In this document: positions 11,366 to 23,200 of the stretch, piece by piece | How the letters are laid out: every line of letters begins with the position of its first letter | Numbering within the stretch: position 1 is the stretch's first letter | Assembly: GCA_030407005.1 (NCBI GenBank) | Contig: JAUDYN010000004.1 | Coordinates: forward strand, 3,720,001-3,784,000 | Direction: 5' to 3' | DNA: 64,000 nucleotides | Origin: Desarmillaria ectypa | Lineage: Eukaryota; Basidiomycota; Agaricomycetes; Agaricales; Physalacriaceae | The notes under the pieces: model-generated | Database searches by the model: none | The model's input: the letters and a program-made list of their open reading frames with translations, nothing else | What the model was told of the DNA's origin: nothing | Made by a program: the position numbers and the translations under genes

Positions 11366-12048
11366 GGCTGAAAGAAAGCAAACAGTGAACCTTCGAGATT
11401 TGCCGACCGGCCAAATTATCTTGCGTTATAATTACATAGAACCTTGATTTGATATGTCAAGGTTCGGCATCATATTGATATTTATTTGCCCATCACAAGT
11501 TGTCGGGGAGACCTTGCTTACCAGCAAGGTAAAGAATGTTTGATTATTCAAACGACAAACGCAAGTAAACGGAGTTAAATTGTATTTATACGGTATTACT
11601 ACCATGGCAGCTGAAAACAGGCGCGAGTTTTATATAAAGAGATATTTCCAACAGAGACAACAAAACAAAACGTTAGGACTGTACGATGAGCTAGGATGGA
11701 TGATGTGTATGTACTTGTGAGAACGAATTCGAGTCTGATAGCGAAGAGAGACAGAGACAGAGAGATGATAATATATATAAAATGGGCAATACCATTAAAA
11801 TGCGAAAAGCGGGGCGTAGGAAGCGTATAAACGGGTCTCGCTTTCGTACGCAGAGTAGGAAACGAAGATATAAAGAATTTGGATAGCGAAACATGGACGT
11901 AGCAATGAAAACGAAAACCATCTCCAACTATAAGATAAGAAATATGTGTCGGGATGAGGGCGTTATATCTGTTGAGAATGAAACGTGGGACAGAAAGATG
12001 CTTGTGCGAATCGAATCGTAAAAACATGCCGAGTGAAAAAGACAGCCA
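11366..12048. other. Intergenic and 3' untranslated region with CT/GA-rich tract
   Basis: No gene is supported. A purine-rich tract on the plus strand around 11740-11765 reads as a short CTCTGT-type simple repeat on the minus strand. It lies just beyond the stop codon of the RNA-binding protein gene and is probably its 3' untranslated region. Confidence 0.45.
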
Positions 12049-14860
12049 TTAGGGTGAAGGAGATCCGTTCATGGTCAATTGGAACTGAACCGATCCTCCA
12101 CTATCCGAACTCTCGGCGGGAGACTTCCAAGGTCGGTCACGATCTAGGTCAAGGCTGGCCAAAGTACCATTCAGATCGTGCATAGCATCCAACTCCTGTG
12201 CAACAATCTCTCGCGCTGACGTTTGTCCCGACGATGGACGTGAGATAGGGGGCTCAGGGCGCCCAGGGGCTCGGTTGGCAGGAGAGCTGCTCAAGAATGG
12301 TCCGTATCTTGTTCCGCCTCCAGAACGTGCTGTAGAGGAAGGCTTTGCTGCGGTCCCGCTCCCAGCGTCTGATTCATGACCCTTTACGTCTTCGGGTGAC
12401 ATGGAATAGAACCTGGAGGCAAATGCCTTCGACGAATAGGATTGCATGTCATTATGAGAGTACGAGTCCCGTCGCTTCAGCTCTTGTGCAAATATACTGG
12501 GTTCGGGTGAGAACGGGGCGAACTGCGACACTGTCGGAGGCAAAGTATCAGTCGCGAAAACAGCCGGTGCATAATTGGTGTCAAAAGGATGCGGGATTTC
12601 CCGAGGAAGGCCGAGGAAGCGCAACCTGTCCTCTATCGAAAATGAGACGTTGTCTTTCGGGGGAGTGAGATATCCCAGCCTTGAGAGGACATGAACAGCC
12701 TGGTCTGATGAAAGGGGGCTCATGAAGGAGCTCATCTGACTTTGTAATGCAGCGGTCTGCGCTGCTTGAGCAGCAGCCTGGGCCGCTTTATCTATAAAGG
12801 AAACATAAGTGGCCGAGTGATTTCAATGATGCATTTAGATGCTCACATTGACTGCGGCCCCAGCTCAAACGAATTCGACTGCCTCCTACGGGGAACCCTT
12901 GCATCTTCTCGATGGCTCGTTCAGCATCTGATTTGCGAACAAATTGAACAAAACCGCAGTGTTTACCAACGGGAACCTTGACCTGGAACAGAATGTTTGA
13001 AGCAAAGACTAAATCCAAGAGGAAGAGACTCACGTAATGAATGTCACCAAACGGCGTAAAGAACGTCCTAAGAGTATCCTCGGAGATGAGCGGCGACAAT
13101 CCTCCAACAAAGACCGTCGTGTTATACGGGTCTGTTGACGTGAGTTGTTCCCCGTTGGGACCTATGAGGTTCCCAAGGATAGCTTGAGCCTGTGCATGAT
13201 GCTTCCACGATTCTTCCGAGAAATATCTCGGCCCACCTGAATCTGCTGGCCTTTGGGCCCGATCTTGCGCGAACTGAGAAGTGATTGAAGTAGAGGCTGC
13301 ATTGTTCTTGGGTGGTTCCCGTTCACCACTGGCGTACTGCTGGGCAATTTGCGCTAGAACGTGCTCCGGAAGATTCATCATGTCCTCGGCAGTATTGGCG
13401 CTGAACGTGGAAGATGATATACTAGCGCTTGACCCGGTACCCGAACTGAGAGTAGTCCCAGAATTCGAGCCTTCTAATGAAGTTCCCGAGCCGGCAGAGT
13501 TGAGGGAAGAGTTCGAAGTGGTCGCAGCAATAGGGGTGGAAACGCTCTTCGTGTGGCTAAGAGCGGGTAAAGGCACGGCGATGGTGACGCCACCCTGTTC
13601 TTGGCCACCGACACCAGATGTTGGCGGAAATTTAACTTGAGGAAGTTCATGAGGAGGCATCATGGGAGGGGGCTTGAACTTGGCAGTAGCCGGTGATATT
13701 CTCACTGATGATAGAGTAGGTATATGCGGCATGGAAAGTGAGAGGACACGTACTTGGTCGTGAGAGACAGTATAGACCATGCATCTCAACGAGAGCTCGC
13801 TGCTGGTCTTTTTCATCGGTGAATCTTTTGACTGGATGAGGGGGCTTTCGAAAGTAAGCATATCAAGTACGAACCTCACAAAGCCATAACCCCGGGAGAC
13901 TCCAGTGACCGGATCCAGCATAATTTTGGCACTCTTACAGCTGAGGAAAGGACGTATGAATTTGGGTTCCCGATCACTACGAAGACCGAGAACTGGATTC
14001 CGAAAAACAGCAACAAGATCCGAGTTGGATGTCTCTGGCGCGAGATCGCCGACAAATATGCTATACTCCTTGGGATACTGTGGGGAGCCTAGCAGGTTGG
14101 GAGCGGGAAACGAGCCCGTGACCGGGGTAGTCGAAGGGACGGAAGACGCCCAATTGAGGACGAAGGGTTTCGTCGAGTTCGGCATGGTGAGAGCGGAAGA
14201 CCCGCCATTGGTGGAATTGACCTGAGAGAGCACAGAAGCGGCGTGGGCGGGGGTAGGAAAAGTAAGGAAGCAGTAGCCGGGATTGTTGGCTTGCTGACCG
14301 GTAGTGGTGTCAGGGGCCGGATGGGGTACCTTGATGCCTACCAGATCCCAGCTCATGAGTGAACAGACCTGTTTGGCGTATTCTTCGTCCATCCAGGGCT
14401 CTAGTTCGCCCCACCAAAGAGTAGAGCGGGATGTGTTGGAGGCGACGGGCTGTGTTACGAGGGCGGGAGGAGAGTGATGGATCGCACGGAAGGTATCTCT
14501 GTCGACGGGGTCGTTGAGCGAGAACAACGGCGAGGACGACGGGGGGGAAGAGGGATGATGGTGGTTGAAGAGAGAGAAGGGTGAGCTGGTAGAAGCTTGG
14601 ATCGCGCTTGTCTGAGCATTGTTTGTGTTTGGTCGAGATCCTTCCCATGCAGAAGAAGGCTCCCAGTCCACACCCGCTGACCTGGGCACCGTGCTCGTGT
14701 ACAATGGATAATTGGAAAGTGTTCCAGATGTCCTACGATCCACTGTTGAAAAGGTCGACTTTGAAGTGTTGCTGCGATGCAGCGCTTCCATCTCAGCGGA
14801 ACTACGCATGAACCCTAAGCCCGGAGGGCTGCCGTATTCATGCTGATCAATGCGCGACAT
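12049..14860 (-). CDS. Three-RRM RNA-binding protein of the Nam8/Ngr1/Csx1 type, 868 aa
   Basis: Five exons (14860-13875, 13824-13754, 13704-13034, 12982-12847, 12791-12049) give 869 codons including the stop; the introns are 49-55 nt. RRM1 starts at TLWWGELEPWMDEEYAKQV, with RNP1-like PGYCFLTF. RRM2 has YSIFVGDLAPETSNSDLV, then GVSRGYGFVRFTDEKDQQRA spanning intron 1. RRM3 has TTVFVGGLSPLISEDTLR and then KHCGFVQF. The TLWWGEL opening and the order of three RRMs match yeast Nam8/Ngr1, fission yeast Csx1 and animal TIA1-type proteins. These act in 5' splice-site selection or mRNA stability. The N-terminus and the last 250 residues are Ser/Pro-rich and disordered. Introns 1-2 must be removed to keep the RRM2 helix intact although the frame stays open through them. 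Confidence 0.93.
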
Positions 14861-14866
14861 GAGCGG

Positions 14867-15190
14867 TTACAAAATTGAAATGTGCTGGTCGGAGGAAGAA
14901 GGCCGAATAAAATGATGCAAAAAGCGGATATCGATGATATGAGAGCAGACGAAAACTGATGCGTTTTTTCCTTCTTTTTCTTTAGTAAGATAACTGAAGA
15001 GCGGAATTAACAGAAGCAAAGATACGACGACCAGAGAGATAAAAGGATAATCAGGAAACGAGAAGCGAAACAAGCAATGAACAATGCGGGAACGACGATT
15101 ATCGACTAGAAAAAATGACCGGAAAAGGAGTGAGGCAGTAGGATTCGTGCCGATGGGTGTAATGGCGGAATGGACGCACGAATAATCCAA
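14867..15190 (-). other. 107-codon upstream frame in the leader of the RNA-binding protein gene
   Basis: An ATG-initiated frame lies on the same strand directly ahead of the RNA-binding protein gene. Its stop is only 6 nt before the main start codon at 14860. The encoded peptide is hydrophobic and Ser-rich without family resemblance. If transcribed in the leader it would be a long upstream ORF. It could equally be chance, or lie in a 5' untranslated intron. Confidence 0.3.
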
Positions 15191-17273
15191 GCAGAACGGC
15201 GTCGAAACTGGGGGGCGGAAAAGGCACCAGGCAAGGGGCTCCTAGTCACTTTATACCTTGCGCAGGCTGCGTTTGAAATTGTGCGGAGTCGGGAAAAACA
15301 ATAGCGGAGTTGCCGAAACGGTCAAAGAGCTCCTAATACGCTACCCATCACCCAGATTCTCGATTTCCGACCACGAACCTGTGAAAATAATGCCACCAAT
15401 CTAACCAAAATAGCCTTGTATCTCCGTTCCTCTCTTTTCTCAGCAGTATACATCCAAACAGCGTTTCTTCAGCCCAAGATAGGGTACAATGGCAGTCTAG
15501 TACAAGGGACAGGATGCATGGATGTTCCTCTGATATTTCTTACGGGACATCAAAGTTTCATCAACCGGGTCTTCCCACCCTTCTCCAAACTTACATACTT
15601 ATATTGATCTATGTGGGTCCAATGCTGTGCATCTTCCATTAAGCGCGTTCCTGGCTCGAAGCGCTCTGCTGCGTGTCATTTCACGTCTAACACTTGGACA
15701 TTCTCTGGAGGAGCCTACATTTCGCAAAACATAAGGCCCTACCGATGTTCGGCTTCTCTGACTGAAAAATCTCGGCTATTATTCTGGACTTCTCAGTATC
15801 AACTCGTCAGGACGACACGGTCCAAATCTCCCATTGTTCTGCGTCATACCTTCTCCTGGAGGCAAATTCCAAGTCCGATGCTACTAGCGGGTATGGCTGT
15901 CATGCCACGAGGGTACTGAAGATGTTACACGGGAGATGGAACCAACGCGACACGTCTCGTCTTCCTCAGTCTGGCTTCTCCTCATTGTCCTGCGTCATTC
16001 CTGTGACCAATGGAAGGATATGTTCTTGGTAACATGGAGAGCTAAGTTATCACACGCAACGACGTAAAGGTCGCTTAATCGCCTCGTATTCCATAAGTTG
16101 TCACTCCTGATCGGTAGAGTCCCTATTGTCCGCCTACTTGGTATTAACACTTCTCGTTTCACAGGCTTACTGGGCAGCTGACAAGGATGAGTCTACTCGT
16201 CAGACATTGTTTTTCGAAACACCATTGTTTCCACAATTGCGTTCCCTGGTGCGGGAAGCGTTAAATAAATACTATTTACTACATCTTTTTGTTAAAGACA
16301 TCCTGAAACGGCAAGAAACATTTTGCATTGTCCTGAACTTCGATTGTTGCTGCCGGGCCGCGATGTCGTGGTTGCTTTCCTCTTGACCTGACGCGCTCGT
16401 TTGTTCTTCTCACGCGGGAGCCTAACCTCTCTTTTCATAAGGTTGTTTTCACGTGAAGCTCAGCCACAATGCAAGATGTGTCAGTCTATTTGAAGTAGTA
16501 TTTCTCGGACAGGTACTAACCAGGTTCTTCGGAGTTCATCAGATTCTACTGATATGCCGAGTCATAAATACCACAAGGTTTTTCCGTTTGGCTTTCAACT
16601 TCTCAGGGCAGACACATCGGCCCCGAACGTTAATCACAACACATATAAGGCTTAAGTTGCATTAGCACTGCATAGGCTTGCCTGTGATGAATAGGAATAT
16701 CAATGTAGATTGCAACCGAAGCCTGCTTTATGTACTTAGAACCAAGTTCGAAGTTTCGCTCAAACTTCACTGTAGGCGGAAATAATAATTACGAGCTCAG
16801 ATATTCAAACAAAGGCATTAACGCCAGTTAAAATTTGACCCGGCTGGACTGCTTACATAGAACTCTCAGGAAGGCAAGCCAGATCGATATCGATATCGGT
16901 TCGGAATTTGAAGGTTCTAGTATCTCAATAACAAATGACGCGTCTAAGAGGGGCACCACTACAATGGAAATATGTTCATCAAAAAATTGATCCAAGCCTT
17001 AGTTCTGCTAGATAAGCGCTTCATTGCATGGAACCTAGGAGTAATCCCGAAGATAGAAATGAATAGACCGCGTCAGAGTACCGCCGGCTGCTTACATCAG
17101 CGTGAAACTTGCCACTGCACTTCTATTGGTCCAATTTTGGATGGTTGTGCAAGGGCTTTATTTCTCGAGCAAACATACTACAGAAAGAAAATCTCATCTA
17201 AGCCGTCTCTCTTCTTACTCTTGCCCTCTTCCTCTGGCGCTTTTCGACGGCATACCACCCTGAGTGGACCGGC
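15191..17273. other. Gene-poor stretch before the neurofibromin gene
   Basis: The plus strand holds unconnected frames of 60-110 codons (for example 15611-15919, 16126-16386 and 16972-17310). None has motifs, and I could not splice them into a known protein. A small palindromic GATATCGATATC element sits near 16885. The divergent RNA-binding protein gene and neurofibromin gene flank the stretch, so it probably contains both promoters. Confidence 0.45.
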
Positions 17274-20200
17274 ATGGGACCGAGTCGACGGCCGTCTGCT
17301 GCAGGTATGATTGCCTCATCCGCCTCCGTCGCCAGCAGTTCGCGCGTGCACAGGAGTCAAGATTCACACTATGGGGCTTCTCAACATCCTCGGAATGAGC
17401 AGCAGAAGAAAATCGTGCAGGTGTTAACTCAGAGGCTGAGATTGCTGGTGTGTCCGTTGACTGTGCATATCAATTCTAATGCTCACAGTCTCTCGGCTGT
17501 TAGCTTCCCGTCCGGTCAGGAAAGTCATTGCACCAGTTGGAGTCTGATGGAGCCACGCGACAGGCAGTCAATGCCCTTGTCAAGCTATCCCAGGACTCTT
17601 GGGAAACAATTTCATTAGCGATGAGCGAGATGCTGGATGAACTTCTGAAGGTAAGTGGCGTACTAGGTTCAGAGAAGAATGTTTATTTACAGTTAAAAAG
17701 CCTGACCTCAATGTTGCAGTTCTGCAATCACAACTTTTCATCATGAAAGCTCTGGCTGCAGGTGTATCGTCGAGGCCGCACAGTATACCACGGTCAGGAT
17801 CTCAAGCTAGTCTCCGAGCACCGGGTTCTGCCCCCGATTCTCCTGTTCCATCATTCACATCCAGGTGGACGGCACCAGTGACTTCTCCTCTGTTAGAGCA
17901 ACCGCCCATGGAAGATAATTGCGCCCGGTACTTGTTGATCTTGATGGTCTCATTTCTACGGCAATCTGCGCAAACCGAGCCGCCTTTAATTATGGACTGG
18001 ATTCCTTCAGCGGATATCACGTTCCGTGACTATGAACTTGCGAGTTCAGCATTTTCATCAGAGGGAACTGACTCCCCAACTGATTATGCTGACACGTTTT
18101 CTCATGACCTCAAGCCGCGAGCATCTTCTACATCTGTCAAGTCTGGAAAGATGAGCATCACGTCTCTTACGTCGACCCGAACAGGTGTCACCACGCAACG
18201 AACACCTATGTCTGCTGTTAATTCGTTTCATACTTTGAACGCTTTGATCGAAAAGTATACCGGCCGGATAATTTTCCATATTTCTGCATCGAACTGGAAT
18301 GTAGTATTTGATCGACTACGGACCAAGATTCGCCAACTTTCTCAGAACGAGGGTGAAGTCGACACCATCGATATTCAATTATTATCGCACAGCCTCCTCG
18401 ATAGAACAAGGCTAGTGCAAGGTTTGAACGGTACGTCCTTTTCTTGATAGATTGTACTCGGCCTCATTGTCTCATGCAGAGCTATCGTCTCTTCTCGTTA
18501 ACATGACACACGAAATGCATGTCGCTTTTGCAAATCCCCTGCGGCTCGCCATCTGGAATTGGATAAGGAATTGTCCTGCCGAGTTCAACGAAGTTTCCAA
18601 GGGGCGACTGAAGATGGATAGTGTTCCGGAGAGGGTATTTGACTATCTTTATCCGAGAGTCAAGTCCGGATCCGAACGAACGATGTGGCCGGCTCTCATA
18701 GCTATCCTTTTCCTTACTCCAGACAGGTTGTCCCACGACGTCTTTTCTGGTCGAGGACAGAAGTCAGATAAGTTTCTAGAAGACATCCGGCGACAAATAT
18801 CTACTCAAGCCAGGCTACGGGAGTTGGGTCTGGTTTGCGCGTTAGATGTCTGCCGTGCAGCCATGTACATTGACCCACGCGACAATGAAGAAGTACCTCT
18901 GCGCTTACTCGCGTATGACATTATTCACGAACTCAAGGTAGTAAATTCGATGCTCCTGAAACTCCCTGCACTTACACCTTTCATAGAGCGATTTGTTTCA
19001 CAATACCATGACTAAACCCTTCTGGGACCCGCAACACGAATCCCTTGACATTTCGCTTTACGCTGACGTTTTAGTGTTTATTTTCCGATTTCTATCCGAA
19101 GAAGAATCCCTACCGCTGTTCAAGGCATGTGTTGAGCCTGAAAAGTCAGAAGCAGTAAAAATCTGCGTCGTGCGTGCATGCAAAACTCTGTACGAGGAGG
19201 TTCGATCGCTCCTATGTCTTCAGCGTGAATCAGTAATAATTTGGTCCTTTCAGAGTTCGTTATTTAGTTGGCAACGCACTCTCAAGAACCTGGAGCCCAT
19301 TATAGCACGACGGTTCCTTAACATACTGAAGGCAGGATACCGTCATTACCGTTTGGTACATCGTTCACTTACTCATGTAGACCACATGTGTTCACCGGAG
19401 CGAAGTGGATCAGTTTGGCATCATGAAAAGACCGGCTAGTCGTCCGAAGGCCAAAAGATCTCATGAGCTTTCACCCCTTCCTGACAGAGAAGTGCTCATC
19501 CTTGCTATACTTTCGCTATGGCGAATGTCTCCCGATTTTGGGTTCAAGTATCTCAGTGAAGAAGAGATCGATTCGTGGACGACAGCTGTTGCAAGACTTT
19601 GGAACGCGCAAATCGACTATTCTGTCAAGGCATCTCTGGGAATATCATCAAGGAAACTGACGGAGCATGTTTTTATGTATCTTCCGACTGATCCCAATGT
19701 TCCCAAAATGACTGCCTGGTTGATATATGCTTTGTAGGTGGGCTGCACAGAGTGACAGGCCAGGCTTTGACGGTTTTGTAGGCCTAACACCCTTATGGCC
19801 ATTGTCAAGAATCTGCTGGATTCTCGTATAGAGATCGAGGCTCAACGCCTGTGGATAACAATGGCACTCGATCTTTTGGCGCTCTACGTTGCAAAAATGG
19901 ACGTAAGTGACTCACGTACTGTATGACGTGTTTGTTTCTAAGTACCTTGGTTTAGGACGAGCACGTCCGGCAGATACAATCTACTGAGAAGCGGGTTCCA
20001 GCCTTTATATTGGCCGAAATAGCTTTCCTCGTCTCTCTCACTTCCAGCGACAATAATGTATCCTTTCAGGCGGCCAAGGGCCTCCGTCTGATTTCCTATG
20101 CAGAGCGACAACTAGGTGCACCTACCAACCCTCTGATCAATGACGAAGACCGACCAAAGCGCCACCCTATCTATGAGCAATTGGGTGATCCCAACGTGCT

Positions 20201-23200
20201 CATACATAGTCAGTGAAAATGCGGCTACTTCATTGACCGTCGCTCACGATAACATAGGTCGTGTCGGTCACCAGAAGAGAATTCGGAAACTCTTGCGCCT
20301 GATACCTTACGCCCCTTCCGTTCACATCGCCGTTTGGACAGAGTGTTACTGGCGTTGGACTGCGTTGAATGAAATACTGCGCTCAGGCGAAGATGTTATA
20401 ATCAAATCAAGCGAATTCTTCGGAGCTCCTGTAAGATTGTCCCTTCTGCCTACGTATGATCTTTATTCAGGATTGGCCATTTAGGACCACCGATCTCATT
20501 GGAACAATCTCACGCTCTTCCTAGCTGCTCTCGGAGGAGCATGCGTTGAAGAAGCTGCTGATGCCGATCTACTATCCAAAGTCATTCCCCACCAAAGTCT
20601 TCCGGATCAGTTTCGCAGAGTGCAAGATGCTTCGGGCCTGGTACACACATTTGTCAGTGATCTTACTATGATGCTGCTTGATGACGACGTGGAAATTCGG
20701 AACACCGCCCGAGATGCTCTAGGAACTGAACTGAGTCCACGCCTGTACACTAAACTGCTGAAGTTTCTTGAAGAGTGCGTGTTGTAATATCAGCTAGCCA
20801 TTTATTGACGTCTGTCCCTTCCATAGCATCATCCGCGACATCATGAATAGCTCTTTCGACGGCCATTTGCGGTTTGATAATTTTCGTTTGCTGAAGGAAC
20901 AAGTGAGTCTATTACCTCCCGAGCTTCTCATGTTCCTGACGATGCACGCAGGGTATCGCTATACTCAAGCTGATGGTCGAAAGCAGTCAAGATCGGATGG
21001 ACGATGTGATGAATCTCGATATAACCACGACTTTGCAAGAATTAGCAGCCTGCCTCGACCGGCATAATGGCTCGGATGCGTATCGGACCAAGATCAAGTT
21101 TTGTGCCCTTTGTGATAGTGTAAATGATCGCACAGAAGCTCTGACGTTGCGTAAAGACAACAACGCGCGCCGAAGCATTCTTAGCATGGTGTCTGCTTGG
21201 ATTCAGGTGAGAAATAGTCCTGTTACGATACAAAGCGGATTCTCTAACCCTCGTCTTTCAGACTACAGGAGATGTCATGTCGCGGGCAGAGTTGAATATG
21301 GCGTGTCTACGCACAGTTGTCAAGCTTTTAGATCGTCTCGAGTTTAAGCCTGCCGATCCTTCCACATCAGGAGATGATGGATCGCATTTTGTGACCCGCG
21401 AGTTCATCAAGTACTCGGAGGTGCTCCTGTCTGGGTTAGAGGTTTGCCAAATTGATGCTCCGGTCGGTATCCGCCTCTTCCTCTTGGTATCCATTCTCAC
21501 TCCGCTGTCAAGACATCTGATAGCGTCTCCGACGTTGGTTCCATACAAAAAGTAGGAATCTCTCCCTTTTACCGGTGTCATTAGAGCCTTATTCTTGTCA
21601 AGCGCATGCGCGTGTCGCACAGAGAAGCAGAGCTTCGGGAGTTGGTTATCACTGGACTATCACATTTGGTCAGGGCTAACACGGAGGCCGGATTCAAGCA
21701 ATGCCTGCCTTTGGCTTACTGCGAAGACAACCGCAAAAGAGCCATATTTGCTCACGTCTTTGCTCGGGTAATTGGTCAAGGCGCAAAGTTCGAGGCTACG
21801 GAGCCGGCCGAAACGATAGATCGCTATAAGCGGTTATGTGACGTACGTGCGTTCAAGTATTCTGTACTTCGTTTAATGCTGACGACTCTCCCTCAGCTGG
21901 TAAAGGAGCCTAATGTAAGTGCAGGACTTTTAATAATATAATATGTATCATTAATTTTCGTAGATGGTGTTGGCCCAAGCTATATGCGATACATGTCCTG
22001 CGTCAGAAATCGATAACATGGTCAATATTCTGCTCAACTTGTTCAATACTCGGGCGTCCTTGATGGCCCTGCTCAAAGTCATGATTACGCGCGAAGTTGC
22101 GCACACCGGTGTGTTCACATCTCACCTGACGTACTCAATGCTTATAAAATACAGAGAACGTCGCTGCTCTTTTTCGTAGTAATTCTATCGGGAATCGGTT
22201 TTTGGCTGCATTTGCCCGTATCCAAGGACACCAGTACTTGCGGTCACTAATTGAACCCATGGTCGTGGCCATCAACAATCTTCCAGAAGGTACAGGCTAT
22301 GAGCTTGATCCTGCGAAAGTCGGCAGTCAAGACCTACATCAGAACCAGCAAAATGTTCAATTTCTGACACAGCAGTTCTTGATACTCATTCGCGATTCGC
22401 GCCCCGGACTCCCACCGTAAGTAGTTAGCTGTAGTGATCATCCATGACTGATGCATCATCCCAGGATGTTTCGAGAAGTTTGTGAACATATTGCTACTAC
22501 TGTGTAAGAGGATGTGTCAATAACATTTTTCTACTGACTGTTGTGCGTAACAGAGTAAACCGTTGGAACGATGCTTCTCTGAAGACTACGTCGATTGGTG
22601 CTTTCTTGTTCTTGCGGTACACTTTCCCTCATAACAGAACTAGATGTAGAATAACTTTGCTGCTTCAGGTTCATTTCTCCCGCCGTCGTAGCCCCAGAAA
22701 CCATAGGCATACATCTGCCTAACGACTCCTCTCGTCGAGGCTTAATGATAATTGCCAAGATAATTCAAAACCTTGCCAATAACATTCTCTTTGGAAAGGA
22801 ACCTCATATGACGCGTTTGAACGACTTTTTGACAGCGCATGTCGTATATGTCACCAAATTCCTGACTATGATACTTGTATGTCGGTTGTCGTCGTCGCTA
22901 CATCATGCGCTAACTCAATCGAAGCAATTGCAAACCGATCAAGACGACAAAGATGAATGGGCGGGTGCATACATTTATGATGACACCGATGTAATTGTGC
23001 TCCATCGGTTCTTCGAGAAGCACGCAGACAAGATTGGAAAAGAACTTCTCAGCATTTCGAAACCGTCAATCGATGGGGACTCAACAGGTGTTGCCGGGAA
23101 ACGTGCTTGGGACGGTCTTTGCACCCTGCTTGTGGACCTGGGATCACCTATTGAAGTTCCTCGACTTTCAACACAGGATTCCGACCACCATCGGGAATAT

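Noticed and set aside
11740..11765. GAGACA-type repeat as a CRISPR-like or tandem array
   Set aside because: It is a short imperfect simple repeat of about 25 bp in a likely 3' untranslated region, without spacers.
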